Of a DNA stretch of 64,000 bases, positions 1-7,522 are shown piece after piece. The notes beneath the pieces were generated by a model, which was given only the letters and a program-made list of their open reading frames with translations, was not told the origin of the DNA and ran no database searches. The stretch is from contig JNKY01000016.1 in assembly GCA_000702245.1 (NCBI GenBank), positions 124,001 to 188,000 on the forward strand. Direction: 5' to 3'. Both the position numbers and the translations under genes were made by a program. The first letter of the stretch is position 1. The number at the start of each line of letters is the position of its first letter. The DNA comes from Lachnospiraceae bacterium C6A11. GTDB taxonomy: Bacteria > Bacillota > Clostridia > Lachnospirales > Lachnospiraceae.

Positions 1-1
1 G

Positions 2-376
2 GCTCTTATAGCGAAGGGAATCTCGGCAGAGACCGGGATACCTGTAAATGAAAGGCTGCTTGTCAGAGATAAGAAGACCGCTCCGCAGAAAGAGCTCAGT
101 GATGTCGACAGAGAGAAGAATCTGGCGATGGCCTTTTCCGTTGGGAAGACATACAGCGATTCTAGTTTGAATAGTGGTGTAGTTAGCGGCAGGAGAAGCG
201 ATAGTAAGACGGAAGAGCAGGGAAAGAATGAAAAAGCCTATGTTCCGGCGATTGTGCTTCTGGTGGATGATATTTACACCACAGGCGCTACGATCGAGGG
301 CTGTACGAAGGTATTACTTGCGGCCGGCGTGAAGAAGGTATATTATACAAGTGTTGCTATCGGTTCAGTAACATAA
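2..376 (+). CDS. ComF-family phosphoribosyltransferase, C-terminal part (5' end outside window)
   Basis: The reading frame is open from the left edge, so the gene starts upstream. The visible 124 residues match the end of ComF/GntX proteins: a KTAPQKELSDVDREKN stretch (family TxxQxxLsxxeRxxN) and the phosphoribosyl-diphosphate loop LLVDDIYTTGAT followed by a Cys and an AGVKKVYY ending. Family members act in DNA uptake or nucleotide salvage; the substrate is not settled. Between these two blocks lies an extra hydrophilic Ser/Gly/Lys-rich segment of about 30 residues (nt ~150-235) that usual ComF proteins lack. It is followed 21 bp later by ddl. Family assignment is strong, exact role unknown. 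Confidence 0.85.
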   Translation, partial: ALIAKGISAETGIPVNERLLVRDKKTAPQKELSDVDREKNLAMAFSVGKTYSDSSLNSGVVSGRRSDSKTEEQGKNEKAYVPAIVLLVDDIYTTGATIEGCTKVLLAAGVKKVYYTSVAIGSVT

Positions 377-397
377 TAAAAAAAGAAGGACACGAAA

Positions 398-1480
398 ATG
401 GATAAGAAAAAAGTAGTTGTTATATTTGGTGGAATGTCTTCGGAGCATGAGGTTTCATGCATCTCCGGCGCAACTGTGATCGGTGCGATCGATAAGGAGA
501 AATACGAGCCTATTCTTGTGGGCATCACAAAGGACGGCAAGTGGCTGCTTACCGAGAGTGTAGAGAGTATCAGAGACGGAAGCTGGAGAAAGAGCAAGAA
601 GAGAGCGGTCATCTCTCCGGATACTGAGGGCGTGCTGCTTGTAACGAGTGAGGAAGGCACTGAGAGCGTAAAGATCGATGTTGTATTTCCGGTGCTTCAT
701 GGACTTTTCGGTGAGGATGGAACCATCCAGGGACTGCTTGAGATGGCGCATATTCCGTACGTTGGCTGCGGACATCTTTCGTCAGCTGTTACGATGGACA
801 AGTTTTTCACCAAGGTTATCGCCGATTCTGTGAATGTTCAGCAGGCTGCTTACGTTCCTGTTCGTTCCTTCGAGCTTGCCGAGATGGACAAGGTGGTTGA
901 GAAGATCGAGAAGGAGAAGGAATATCCTGTATTTATCAAGCCTTCAAATGCAGGGTCTTCGGTTGGAATCACCAAGGCTCACAACAGGGCTGAGCTGATA
1001 GAGGGCCTGAAGCTTGCGGCTAAGCACGACAGCAAGATACTTGTTGAGGAGTCGATAAACGGACGCGAGATCGAATGTGCTGTATTTGGCTATATGGGAA
1101 ATGCCTTCGCAACAGGCGTCGGCGAGATCGTGGCAGCGGCTGAATTCTATGACTATGATGCAAAATACAATAATGCTGCATCGAAGACCATTATCGATCC
1201 GGATATTCCGGCAGAAAAGGTTGAGGAAATACGTGATGCGGCTGTTAAGATCTATAGAGCCTGCGACTGCTTCGGTCTTTCGAGAGTTGATTTCTTCCTT
1301 GAGAGGGAGACTGACAGGGTTGTATTTAATGAGATAAATGCGATTCCGGGTCACACATCGATAAGCATGTATCCGATGCTGATGGAGAAGGCCGGACATC
1401 CGATGAATGAGTACGTAAACCAGCTTATCGAGATGGCTTACGAGAGACATGACTATACAAAAAAGAAGCACTCAAAATAG
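398..1480 (+). CDS. ddl: D-alanine--D-alanine ligase
   Basis: ATP-grasp ligase that makes the D-Ala-D-Ala dipeptide for peptidoglycan precursors in the cytoplasm. 360 residues, normal length. Visible blocks: FGGMSSEHEVS at 10-20, HGLFGEDGTIQG at 101-112, KPSNAGSSVG at 181-190 (ATP loop), NGREIEC at 221-227, FYDYDAKY at 250-257, SRVDFF at 295-300 and NEINAIPGHTSIS at 311-323 (Mg/ATP and substrate). The FYDYDAKY block carries the Tyr typical of D-Ala-D-Ala enzymes; VanA-type D-Ala-D-Lac ligases differ there. Start is ATG with an AAGAAGGA site upstream. Confidence 0.95.
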   Translation: MDKKKVVVIFGGMSSEHEVSCISGATVIGAIDKEKYEPILVGITKDGKWLLTESVESIRDGSWRKSKKRAVISPDTEGVLLVTSEEGTESVKIDVVFPVLHGLFGEDGTIQGLLEMAHIPYVGCGHLSSAVTMDKFFTKVIADSVNVQQAAYVPVRSFELAEMDKVVEKIEKEKEYPVFIKPSNAGSSVGITKAHNRAELIEGLKLAAKHDSKILVEESINGREIECAVFGYMGNAFATGVGEIVAAAEFYDYDAKYNNAASKTIIDPDIPAEKVEEIRDAAVKIYRACDCFGLSRVDFFLERETDRVVFNEINAIPGHTSISMYPMLMEKAGHPMNEYVNQLIEMAYERHDYTKKKHSK

Positions 1481-1605
1481 CAAATAAACATGCTTGTCTC
1501 CTAAAACTGAGTTGTGTAGAACAGCGGACGATTGAAAAATCGGATTAATAGGGGAATAACAACCAGCCGGGGAGTATGAGTCATATAGAACTGTAAGAAT
1601 ATAGT

Positions 1606-2022
1606 ATGAATAGTGGTTTAAAGAAGATAAATGTAAAAATAACCGGCAGCTCAGAGCTGGGCGATACCGTAACGGAAGCTAAAGGGACTCTCACGGAGAA
1701 TGAGGACAGCGTTGTTATCACCTATTATGAGAAGTTTGAGGGTGACAGTGCTGTAACAAAAAGTATCCTGACGATAAAGGGCGGAGAGGTATTTCTTGAG
1801 AAGTCCGGAGGAGTTAGGGCGTCGATGGCATTCTCTCATGGAAGAAACCATGAGGTGCTCTATGATACGGGCGCAGGGAAAATACCTATGAAGATGAAGA
1901 CCAACAAGATATTTACGAAGCTTCACGAGGACGGTGCTGATGTCGAGCTTGAATACACTATAAGCTTCGGTCCGGAAAATGAAGCTAAAAATAGTTTGAA
2001 GCTTGTGGCAAGATATCTGTAA
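1606..2022 (+). CDS. DUF1934 family protein (YwiB-like, calycin-type beta barrel)
   Basis: 138 residues with the DUF1934 pattern: an INVKITGSSE start, alternating strands, SILTIKGGEVFLEKSGGVRASMAF in the middle and an LEYTISFG ending. The family is common in Firmicutes, folds as a small barrel and has no agreed function. No signal peptide or membrane segment. The 125 bp upstream contain no obvious promoter and the ribosome site is weak (TAAGAA), so the start is less sure than the family. It ends just before a bidirectional terminator. Confidence 0.8.
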   Translation: MNSGLKKINVKITGSSELGDTVTEAKGTLTENEDSVVITYYEKFEGDSAVTKSILTIKGGEVFLEKSGGVRASMAFSHGRNHEVLYDTGAGKIPMKMKTNKIFTKLHEDGADVELEYTISFGPENEAKNSLKLVARYL

Positions 2023-2046
2023 TTTGCCGGGAATTGAGCTATATGA

Positions 2047-2097
2047 AAATAAAACACCCCATATTAGTCCTGTGCAGGATTAATATGGGGCGTTTTT
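2047..2097. terminator. Bidirectional rho-independent terminator between convergent genes
   Basis: CCCCATATTA at 2057-2066 pairs with TAATATGGGG at 2081-2090, and the stem continues inward through TCC/GGA to a 6-base loop. T-runs follow on both strands. It ends transcription of the DUF1934 gene and of the minus-strand CPBP gene, whose last codons (Asn-Ala-Pro-Tyr-stop) lie inside the right arm. Confidence 0.9.
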
Positions 2098-3042
2098 AGC
2101 TGGTCGCTTTATAAGCTTCAGGAATACGAGATAAAGTATCGCGCCGGACATAACGAATGTCAGTACAGTTGGGATCACTGCAGAGAAAAGATCCTGCGGG
2201 ATCATATATACGCTGGCATTTACCATGATGTGAAGAAATACAGCCGGTAATATGCTTTTAAACTTTATCGTTATCTGGCAGAAGACGATGCCGGCGACAA
2301 AGGCGTAGATGCCCTGGATGATGCTTCCGTGATAGAGTCCGAAGAGCAGAGCAGTGAAAAGAACTGCAGGTTTTATCGAAAGTACCTTTTTTGCAAAATG
2401 AAGTGTCAGTCCGCGGAAGATGATCTCCTCGGCGATAGGTCCGAGAAGGATGACGGTCAGCATGAGCAGGAACGTGCGCTCGGTCATATTTCCGATCATT
2501 TCATCGTAGGATGTAAAGAGCTTCGGAGCGACACGTTTTATCAATGCGATTATACTATCAACGAAAAGCTGGAAGGCTATTCCTCCTGCTACAAGCAAGG
2601 CGATAGTCTTGAGAAACGTATTACCAGTGTTGTTCTCAGGTTTCTTTTCGTTTTTTGCACTGCCGGCTTTCTTTGCTGTATTTGCCGTAGCTGTTGACAG
2701 GCGATTCTTCTCACATACCATAAGATACCACCAGCCGAAGATTATCAGGCACAGGAGTGCATAGATAAGATTGGTGATAGCTGTATTTGTCGGCATGGTT
2801 CCGCCGATGTAGGAGTCCTCGTCAAAATCAATCTTAAAGCCCAGATAGGTATTCAGGGCGGTGACGATGGCGAAGTCCGCAAAGTATGCGATGATCTCCA
2901 GAATATATGTAACAAGAAAAGGGGCTACTGCAATCAGCAGCCCCTTTATCATATAGCTTGTTTCAAGCTGAGCCCTGTGAGTCTCAGTTGATAATGATTT
3001 AGTTTTATCAGTCTGTGATCTTCTTGGCTCTTTCTCTTTCAC
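2080..3042 (-). CDS. CPBP-family intramembrane glutamic protease (Abi/CAAX type)
   Basis: 320-residue integral membrane protein with about eight hydrophobic segments. The three protease motifs are in order: EEIIFRG (E205, E206, R210), FGLYHG (H238) and HIMVNA (H271, N275). The family cleaves within the membrane; bacterial members act in bacteriocin immunity, signalling or CAAX-like processing, and the substrate here is unknown. The start is GTG at 3042 with AAGGAAAAGG upstream and overlaps the preceding gene by 35 bp; the next Met (residue 31) has no good ribosome site. The N-terminal 30 residues and a loop at 113-140 are unusually polar. Likely co-transcribed with the upstream gene. Confidence 0.88.
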   Translation of the reverse strand: MKEKEPRRSQTDKTKSLSTETHRAQLETSYMIKGLLIAVAPFLVTYILEIIAYFADFAIVTALNTYLGFKIDFDEDSYIGGTMPTNTAITNLIYALLCLIIFGWWYLMVCEKNRLSTATANTAKKAGSAKNEKKPENNTGNTFLKTIALLVAGGIAFQLFVDSIIALIKRVAPKLFTSYDEMIGNMTERTFLLMLTVILLGPIAEEIIFRGLTLHFAKKVLSIKPAVLFTALLFGLYHGSIIQGIYAFVAGIVFCQITIKFKSILPAVFLHIMVNASVYMIPQDLFSAVIPTVLTFVMSGAILYLVFLKLIKRPAKNAPY

Positions 3043-3589
3043 GTTTAGCCTTTTCCTTCTCAGCCTTAAGCTGTTCCTTGGTCTTCTTATTCTCTATGTC
3101 GGCCTTAAGCTGTCTCTGATAATCAGCCTGCTGCTTACGCATCTTTTCTCTGAAGGACATCTTCTTTTTCTTCTTGCCTGTCTCTTCTTCAGCAGCAGGA
3201 GCGTTCTTAGACTTACGAACACTCTTAACGCTTACAAGATAGATACCGCTGACCATGGCCTTAACCTCGCCCTTTGTAGGAACGTCGTCATAGATCGCAT
3301 CGTCGCATAAAAGTGTAACTATCTGAGGACCAACCTTTGCCTTGACAACAGGAACCTTGGCCTTCTGGTATTTCTTAGGTGTCTGTTCCATAACAACCTT
3401 AGGAAGCTTTGCGTCCCTGAGAGGCATATATTTCTTATCAATGATGAGCATGCTGGTAGGCTGGGCCTGTGCCATCATTTCTTCCTTCTGGGCAAGCTGC
3501 TTCTTCTGCATCTTGTTGCCGACAATATAGAGAGCTACGATCGCGCCGATAAGTACAACAAGCACGATGAGTAAAATAATCCAAAACAT
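3008..3589 (-). CDS. Unknown single-pass membrane protein with charged tail
   Basis: 193 residues. Residues 2-24 form one hydrophobic helix, followed by a KxxQKKQLAQKEEMM stretch, a middle part of mixed strands with conserved-looking LIIDKKYMPLRDAKLPKVV and IVTLLCDDAIYD, and a strongly basic/acidic helical tail (145-193) rich in K, E and R that looks like a single long helix. The topology suggests a membrane anchor with a cytoplasmic body. I do not recognise a named domain. It sits between plsC (33 bp upstream) and the CPBP gene, which it overlaps, so all three are probably one transcript. Confidence 0.7.
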   Translation of the reverse strand: MFWIILLIVLVVLIGAIVALYIVGNKMQKKQLAQKEEMMAQAQPTSMLIIDKKYMPLRDAKLPKVVMEQTPKKYQKAKVPVVKAKVGPQIVTLLCDDAIYDDVPTKGEVKAMVSGIYLVSVKSVRKSKNAPAAEEETGKKKKKMSFREKMRKQQADYQRQLKADIENKKTKEQLKAEKEKAKRERERAKKITD

Positions 3590-3622
3590 TTTCCGGTATG
3601 TCCTCCGATCTTTCTTTTTAAT

Positions 3623-4360
3623 TTATTTGTCCCATGTTTTCTGATCCTCGAGCATCCTGGTCAGGCGGTTCGGAATGTCGGCATAATATGCTCTTTTTTC
3701 CTGAACGCTCAGCTCTGACGGATTTACAGGCTCGCTGAATTCGACGGTAACATGAGTTTTCTTGATAAAGTGAAACTTGTTATTTTCAAATATATTATCC
3801 TGATTGCTCATGGCAACGAGGATGATAGGTGACTTAGACCTTTCGGCCATCTTATATCCGCCTTCCCTGAAAGGAAGGAGAGTGTCCTTGTGGTTTCTTG
3901 TTCCTTCAGGATAAAGACCCAGTGAAAGTCCGAGCTTCATCTGCTCAGTTCCCTGATTGATGGTCTTTATAGCCTCTCTGGGATTATCCCTGTCGATGAA
4001 AACACATCCGATGTCTCGCTGATAAGGTGAGAGAAGAGGAGTGTTTGAGAATTCCTTCTTGGAAATAAAGCCCAGAGGAACATCCACAAGTGTATGAAGT
4101 ATGATTATATCGAACCAGCTTCTGTGGTTGCCGACAAATAGTATTGCAGTGTCCTTCGGTATATTTTCCTGGCCTCTGACCGTAACCTTGGTTCCGGCAA
4201 GGAAGAGGAGTTTCCTGAAGAAGCCTCGTACGAAAGGATTGGCCTTCGACCATCCCTTCATAGGATCCTTCTTTATCATGTGCTTGAAATGCAGGTGCAC
4301 AGGTAAAGAGAAGAGCATTGCATTAAAGGCCCACAGAGCACAGAGAATTAGTCTTATCAT
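3623..4360 (-). CDS. plsC: 1-acyl-sn-glycerol-3-phosphate acyltransferase
   Basis: Makes phosphatidic acid by acylating the 2-position of lysophosphatidic acid at the inner membrane face. 245 residues, normal size. Contains the catalytic NHxxxxD motif as NHRSWFD (78-84) and the substrate motif EGTR within YPEGTRN (150-156), plus FIDRDNPREA, typical of this family. One N-terminal hydrophobic segment (1-20). It lies 43 bp downstream of malQ on the same strand and upstream of the membrane-anchored unknown. Assignment is firm at family level. Confidence 0.92.
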   Translation of the reverse strand: MIRLILCALWAFNAMLFSLPVHLHFKHMIKKDPMKGWSKANPFVRGFFRKLLFLAGTKVTVRGQENIPKDTAILFVGNHRSWFDIIILHTLVDVPLGFISKKEFSNTPLLSPYQRDIGCVFIDRDNPREAIKTINQGTEQMKLGLSLGLYPEGTRNHKDTLLPFREGGYKMAERSKSPIILVAMSNQDNIFENNKFHFIKKTHVTVEFSEPVNPSELSVQEKRAYYADIPNRLTRMLEDQKTWDK

Positions 4361-4403
4361 AAGCTGCCTCCGTATTACTATGGCTTTAACTGACAGTGAT
4401 CAG

Positions 4404-5933
4404 TTATCTTCCGAACATTTTAGCAGTTTCAAAGAGTCTTGAAGCAAGCTGGTCCGTAAGGGCCTCCTGCTTATATCTCCATGACCAGTTTCCGCTTCCG
4501 ACACCAGGGGTATTGAAACGTGCCCATGAGTCCAGCTCGAGGATATCCTGCATAGGGACTATGGCCATATTTGCAACTGAACCGAAGCAGGCTCTTATCA
4601 TAACCCAGCAGATGTCGCTTGCGTCTGTGCTGTAATATCTTCTGAGCTTGTCGCGTGATGCCTCATATGCGTGCTTGTACCAGCCCAGAGTAGTATCATT
4701 ATCATGCGTACCGGTGTAGCATACGCAGTTTCTGATGTGGTGATGAGGAAGGAAGTGGTTGTCGTTCGGATTCTCAAATGCGAACTGAAGTATCTTCATT
4801 CCAGGGAAGCCGAACTTGTCTCTGAGTTCGATGACTGATTCGTCGATCTCACCGAGGTCCTCAGCGATTATCGGCATATGGTATCCGAGGTTAGCTTCAA
4901 GCATGGTGAAGAAGTTCTCACCCGGAGCCTGTACCCATCTTCCGTGTATAGCTGTTTCGTCTCCGTAAGGTACGGCCCAGAACTTGTCGAAGCCACGGAA
5001 ATGATCTATACGGAGGAAATCAACGAGCTCAAGCTGATGCCTGATCCTCTTGATCCACCAATCATATGCTGTCTTGGTATGCTCAGGCCAGTTGTAGAGA
5101 GGGTTGCCCCAGAGCTGACCGGTTGCTGAGAAATAATCAGGTGGAACACCTGCTATATCTGTCGGATAGCCTTTAGAGTCAAGCATGAAGAGCTTTTTGT
5201 TTCTCCATACATCCACGCTGTCCCAGGCAACGAAGATAGGGATGTCACCGATGATCGAGATACCCTTATCGTTTGCATATTCCTTAAGCTTCTTCCACTC
5301 GATGGCGAAGAGAAACTGAAGGAACTTGTAATAACCGGTTTCCTTCTCGAGCTTCTTCTCCCACTCGGCTCTTTCGGACTTCTTAGGATTCTTAAGGCTG
5401 TCCTCCCACATATACCAAGGCATGCCTTCATGATAATCCTTGCCGGCCATAAAGAGAGCGTAGTCTGAAAGCCAGTCTGACTTTTCAAGAAACTCGTTGT
5501 ATTCGGCCATAAGCTCTTCATCACCGGAGATGCCGTCGTTAAAATCCTTGTCGATGAAACGCTCGTAAGCCTTCTTCAGAAGACCACCCTTAAAGGCGAT
5601 AACATCACCGTAGCTTATATCCTCAGGATTCCACTGTGGCATATCATGAAAATCATCATCAAAGAGAAGTCCAAGCTCCTTTAAGTGGTCAGGGCTTATG
5701 ATGAGCGGCTGGCCCGCAAAGGATGAAAAAGGCTGATAAGGCGAATCGCCGAAGCCGGTGTGTCCGAGAGGAAGCACCTGCCAGGCTGTCATGCCCGACT
5801 TCTCCATAAAGTCTATGAAATCATATGCACCCTTGCCAAGATCGCCGATACCGTAAGGGCTCGGGAAAGAGGTTGGGTGGATAAGAATACCTGCATATCT
5901 CTTTGGCGCAATATCTAAATGAACGCTATCCAT
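4404..5933 (-). CDS. malQ: 4-alpha-glucanotransferase (amylomaltase, GH77)
   Basis: Transfers alpha-1,4-glucan segments between maltodextrins in the cytoplasm, supporting glycogen or starch breakdown. 509 residues, the usual length. GH77 landmarks: SFPSPYGIGDLG near the N-terminus, WQVLPLGHTG (51-60), DIAGVPPDYFSATGQLWGNP (259-278), the nucleophile D310 in LRIDHFRG, the acid/base E358 in IIAEDLG and GTHDNDTT (408-415). No neighbouring mal genes, so it looks like a stand-alone housekeeping copy. Start ATG at 5933 is preceded by GAAGGGAACTATAG. Confidence 0.95.
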   Translation of the reverse strand: MDSVHLDIAPKRYAGILIHPTSFPSPYGIGDLGKGAYDFIDFMEKSGMTAWQVLPLGHTGFGDSPYQPFSSFAGQPLIISPDHLKELGLLFDDDFHDMPQWNPEDISYGDVIAFKGGLLKKAYERFIDKDFNDGISGDEELMAEYNEFLEKSDWLSDYALFMAGKDYHEGMPWYMWEDSLKNPKKSERAEWEKKLEKETGYYKFLQFLFAIEWKKLKEYANDKGISIIGDIPIFVAWDSVDVWRNKKLFMLDSKGYPTDIAGVPPDYFSATGQLWGNPLYNWPEHTKTAYDWWIKRIRHQLELVDFLRIDHFRGFDKFWAVPYGDETAIHGRWVQAPGENFFTMLEANLGYHMPIIAEDLGEIDESVIELRDKFGFPGMKILQFAFENPNDNHFLPHHHIRNCVCYTGTHDNDTTLGWYKHAYEASRDKLRRYYSTDASDICWVMIRACFGSVANMAIVPMQDILELDSWARFNTPGVGSGNWSWRYKQEALTDQLASRLFETAKMFGR

Positions 5934-6060
5934 TGTCTATAGTTCCCTTCTTTATGTATTCGACATTAGCTGTCATTTTCAGATCGCCCGGACAAATAAA
6001 ACCCCACGCCGAACCATCTTATCTATTTTAACATAAAATAATGCGATAATCCAACTTTTC

Positions 6061-7248
6061 TTATACGAATTTGTTGTAAAGTTCTCTGAAGAGAGGAATA
6101 GCTTTCTCGATACGCTCGGTCGGTACGCAGTAAGAGATGCGGAAGTGCCCCGGACACTCAAAGGAATCGCCCGGAACTGTCATGAGACCGAACTCCTTCG
6201 CACCTGTCCAGCAGAAGGTATTTGCATCCTCGATAGGAGACTGAGGGAACATATAGAAGGTTCCGCCCGGCTTCACGCATGAATAACCGATATCGGTAAG
6301 CGCGTCGTAGAGGAGTGTTGCATTCTTCTCGTAGATCGAAAGGTCGCTTGTGTCATCAATGACTCTCTCAACAGCCAGCTGGATGATGGATGGCGGACAG
6401 TTATGACCTGTGAATCTTGAGATCTGACCACACATCGGAACTATGATATCGCTGCCTGCTGCCTTAGGATTGACCGCTACGTAGCCAAGACGCTCTCCCG
6501 GAAGGGAAAGTGACTTGCTGAAGGAGTAGCAGCAGATTGAGTTGTCATAGTGCTTAGAGATGAATGGTGAGTCGGTTCCGGCAAATACTATCTCTCTATA
6601 AGGCTCATCCGTGATGAGATAGATATCATGGCCGTATTCCTTCTCCTTCTCGCGGAGTATTCCTGCAAGTCTGTCGATAGTCTCTGTTGTATATACGATA
6701 CCCGATGGGTTGTTTGGCGAGTTGATGAGTACTGCCGCAACGGACGGATTCAGCATCTCTTCAAATACTTCGAAGTTGATCTGGAATGAGCTGATGTCTG
6801 CCGGAACAACCTTCAGAGCTGCGCCGCAGCCCGTAACATAAGGGATGTACTCAGGGAAATACGGTGCAAAGGTTATTACCTCGTCGCCTGCACCTGCGAT
6901 ACATCTTATAGCGTGAGCGATAGCGCCTGCTGCACCTGTTGTCGGGAAAATGTGCTCCTTTTTATAATCCATGCCGAAACGTCTGTTAAGAGAATCGGCA
7001 ATAGCCTCTCTTGTTGAATCGATACCAAGTGATGGGCTGTAGCCGTGAAGAGCTACAGGATCACAGTTTTTAAGAAGATCCTCCATGGCGTCGGTAAAGC
7101 TCTGAGGTGCCGGAACGGAAGGATTGCCTATCGAGAAATTGTAGACAGAATCCGGGCCCAGCTCCTTTGCTCTTTCCATTCCATATGCAAAGAACTGCCT
7201 GATGACTGAGGTTTTGCCGGTCATCTCTTTGTAGAACTGATTTATCAT
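6061..7248 (-). CDS. PLP-dependent aminotransferase, class I/II
   Basis: 395 residues of fold-type I aminotransferase. Visible: SPNNPSG (177-183), D214 in ITDEPY that holds the pyridine nitrogen, the PLP Schiff-base lysine K245 in YSFSKSLSLPGERLGY with R253, and the C-terminal FRISYCV substrate-carboxylate region. Members of this branch are annotated as aspartate or aromatic aminotransferases; the amino donor cannot be read from sequence. Transcribed toward malQ with a 127-bp gap. Start ATG at 7248 is preceded by AAAAGGAG. Confidence 0.9.
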   Translation of the reverse strand: MINQFYKEMTGKTSVIRQFFAYGMERAKELGPDSVYNFSIGNPSVPAPQSFTDAMEDLLKNCDPVALHGYSPSLGIDSTREAIADSLNRRFGMDYKKEHIFPTTGAAGAIAHAIRCIAGAGDEVITFAPYFPEYIPYVTGCGAALKVVPADISSFQINFEVFEEMLNPSVAAVLINSPNNPSGIVYTTETIDRLAGILREKEKEYGHDIYLITDEPYREIVFAGTDSPFISKHYDNSICCYSFSKSLSLPGERLGYVAVNPKAAGSDIIVPMCGQISRFTGHNCPPSIIQLAVERVIDDTSDLSIYEKNATLLYDALTDIGYSCVKPGGTFYMFPQSPIEDANTFCWTGAKEFGLMTVPGDSFECPGHFRISYCVPTERIEKAIPLFRELYNKFV

Positions 7249-7439
7249 ATTTTCATGCTCCTTTTTCTATAAATGATACACAGTCTCAAAACTGTATTTT
7301 TCCTAAATGTATCCTCCGGATCCGCCCGGAAAGGTCACTCTGCTAATTGTAATCCAATGCAGGATAAAAAACAATGAAAAATATAACAAAATGTGGTTAT
7401 TTCAGGGTATTAATAATATATAATTATAGTAGAATTATA

Positions 7440-7483
7440 GGCGTCAATCTGATACAATAAATACAGTTAGTGATCGCCTTTTT
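7440..7483 (+). promoter_or_regulatory. Hairpin with T-run in the leader of the GGDEF sensor gene
   Basis: GGCGTCA at 7440-7446 can pair with TGAtCGCC at 7471-7478 (one bulge), and a TTTTT run follows just before AGGAGG. This has the shape of a weak intrinsic terminator or attenuator ahead of the coding region. The stem is short and the loop long (about 24 bases), so chance pairing is possible. Confidence 0.3.
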
Positions 7484-7522
7484 AGGAGGCAGTGCAGCCA
7501 TATCAGAGGAAGTAACATAGAT

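Noticed and set aside
398-1480. VanA-like D-Ala-D-Lac ligase
   Set aside because: The active-site block FYDYDAKY is that of normal D-Ala-D-Ala ligases, and no vanH or vanX lies nearby.
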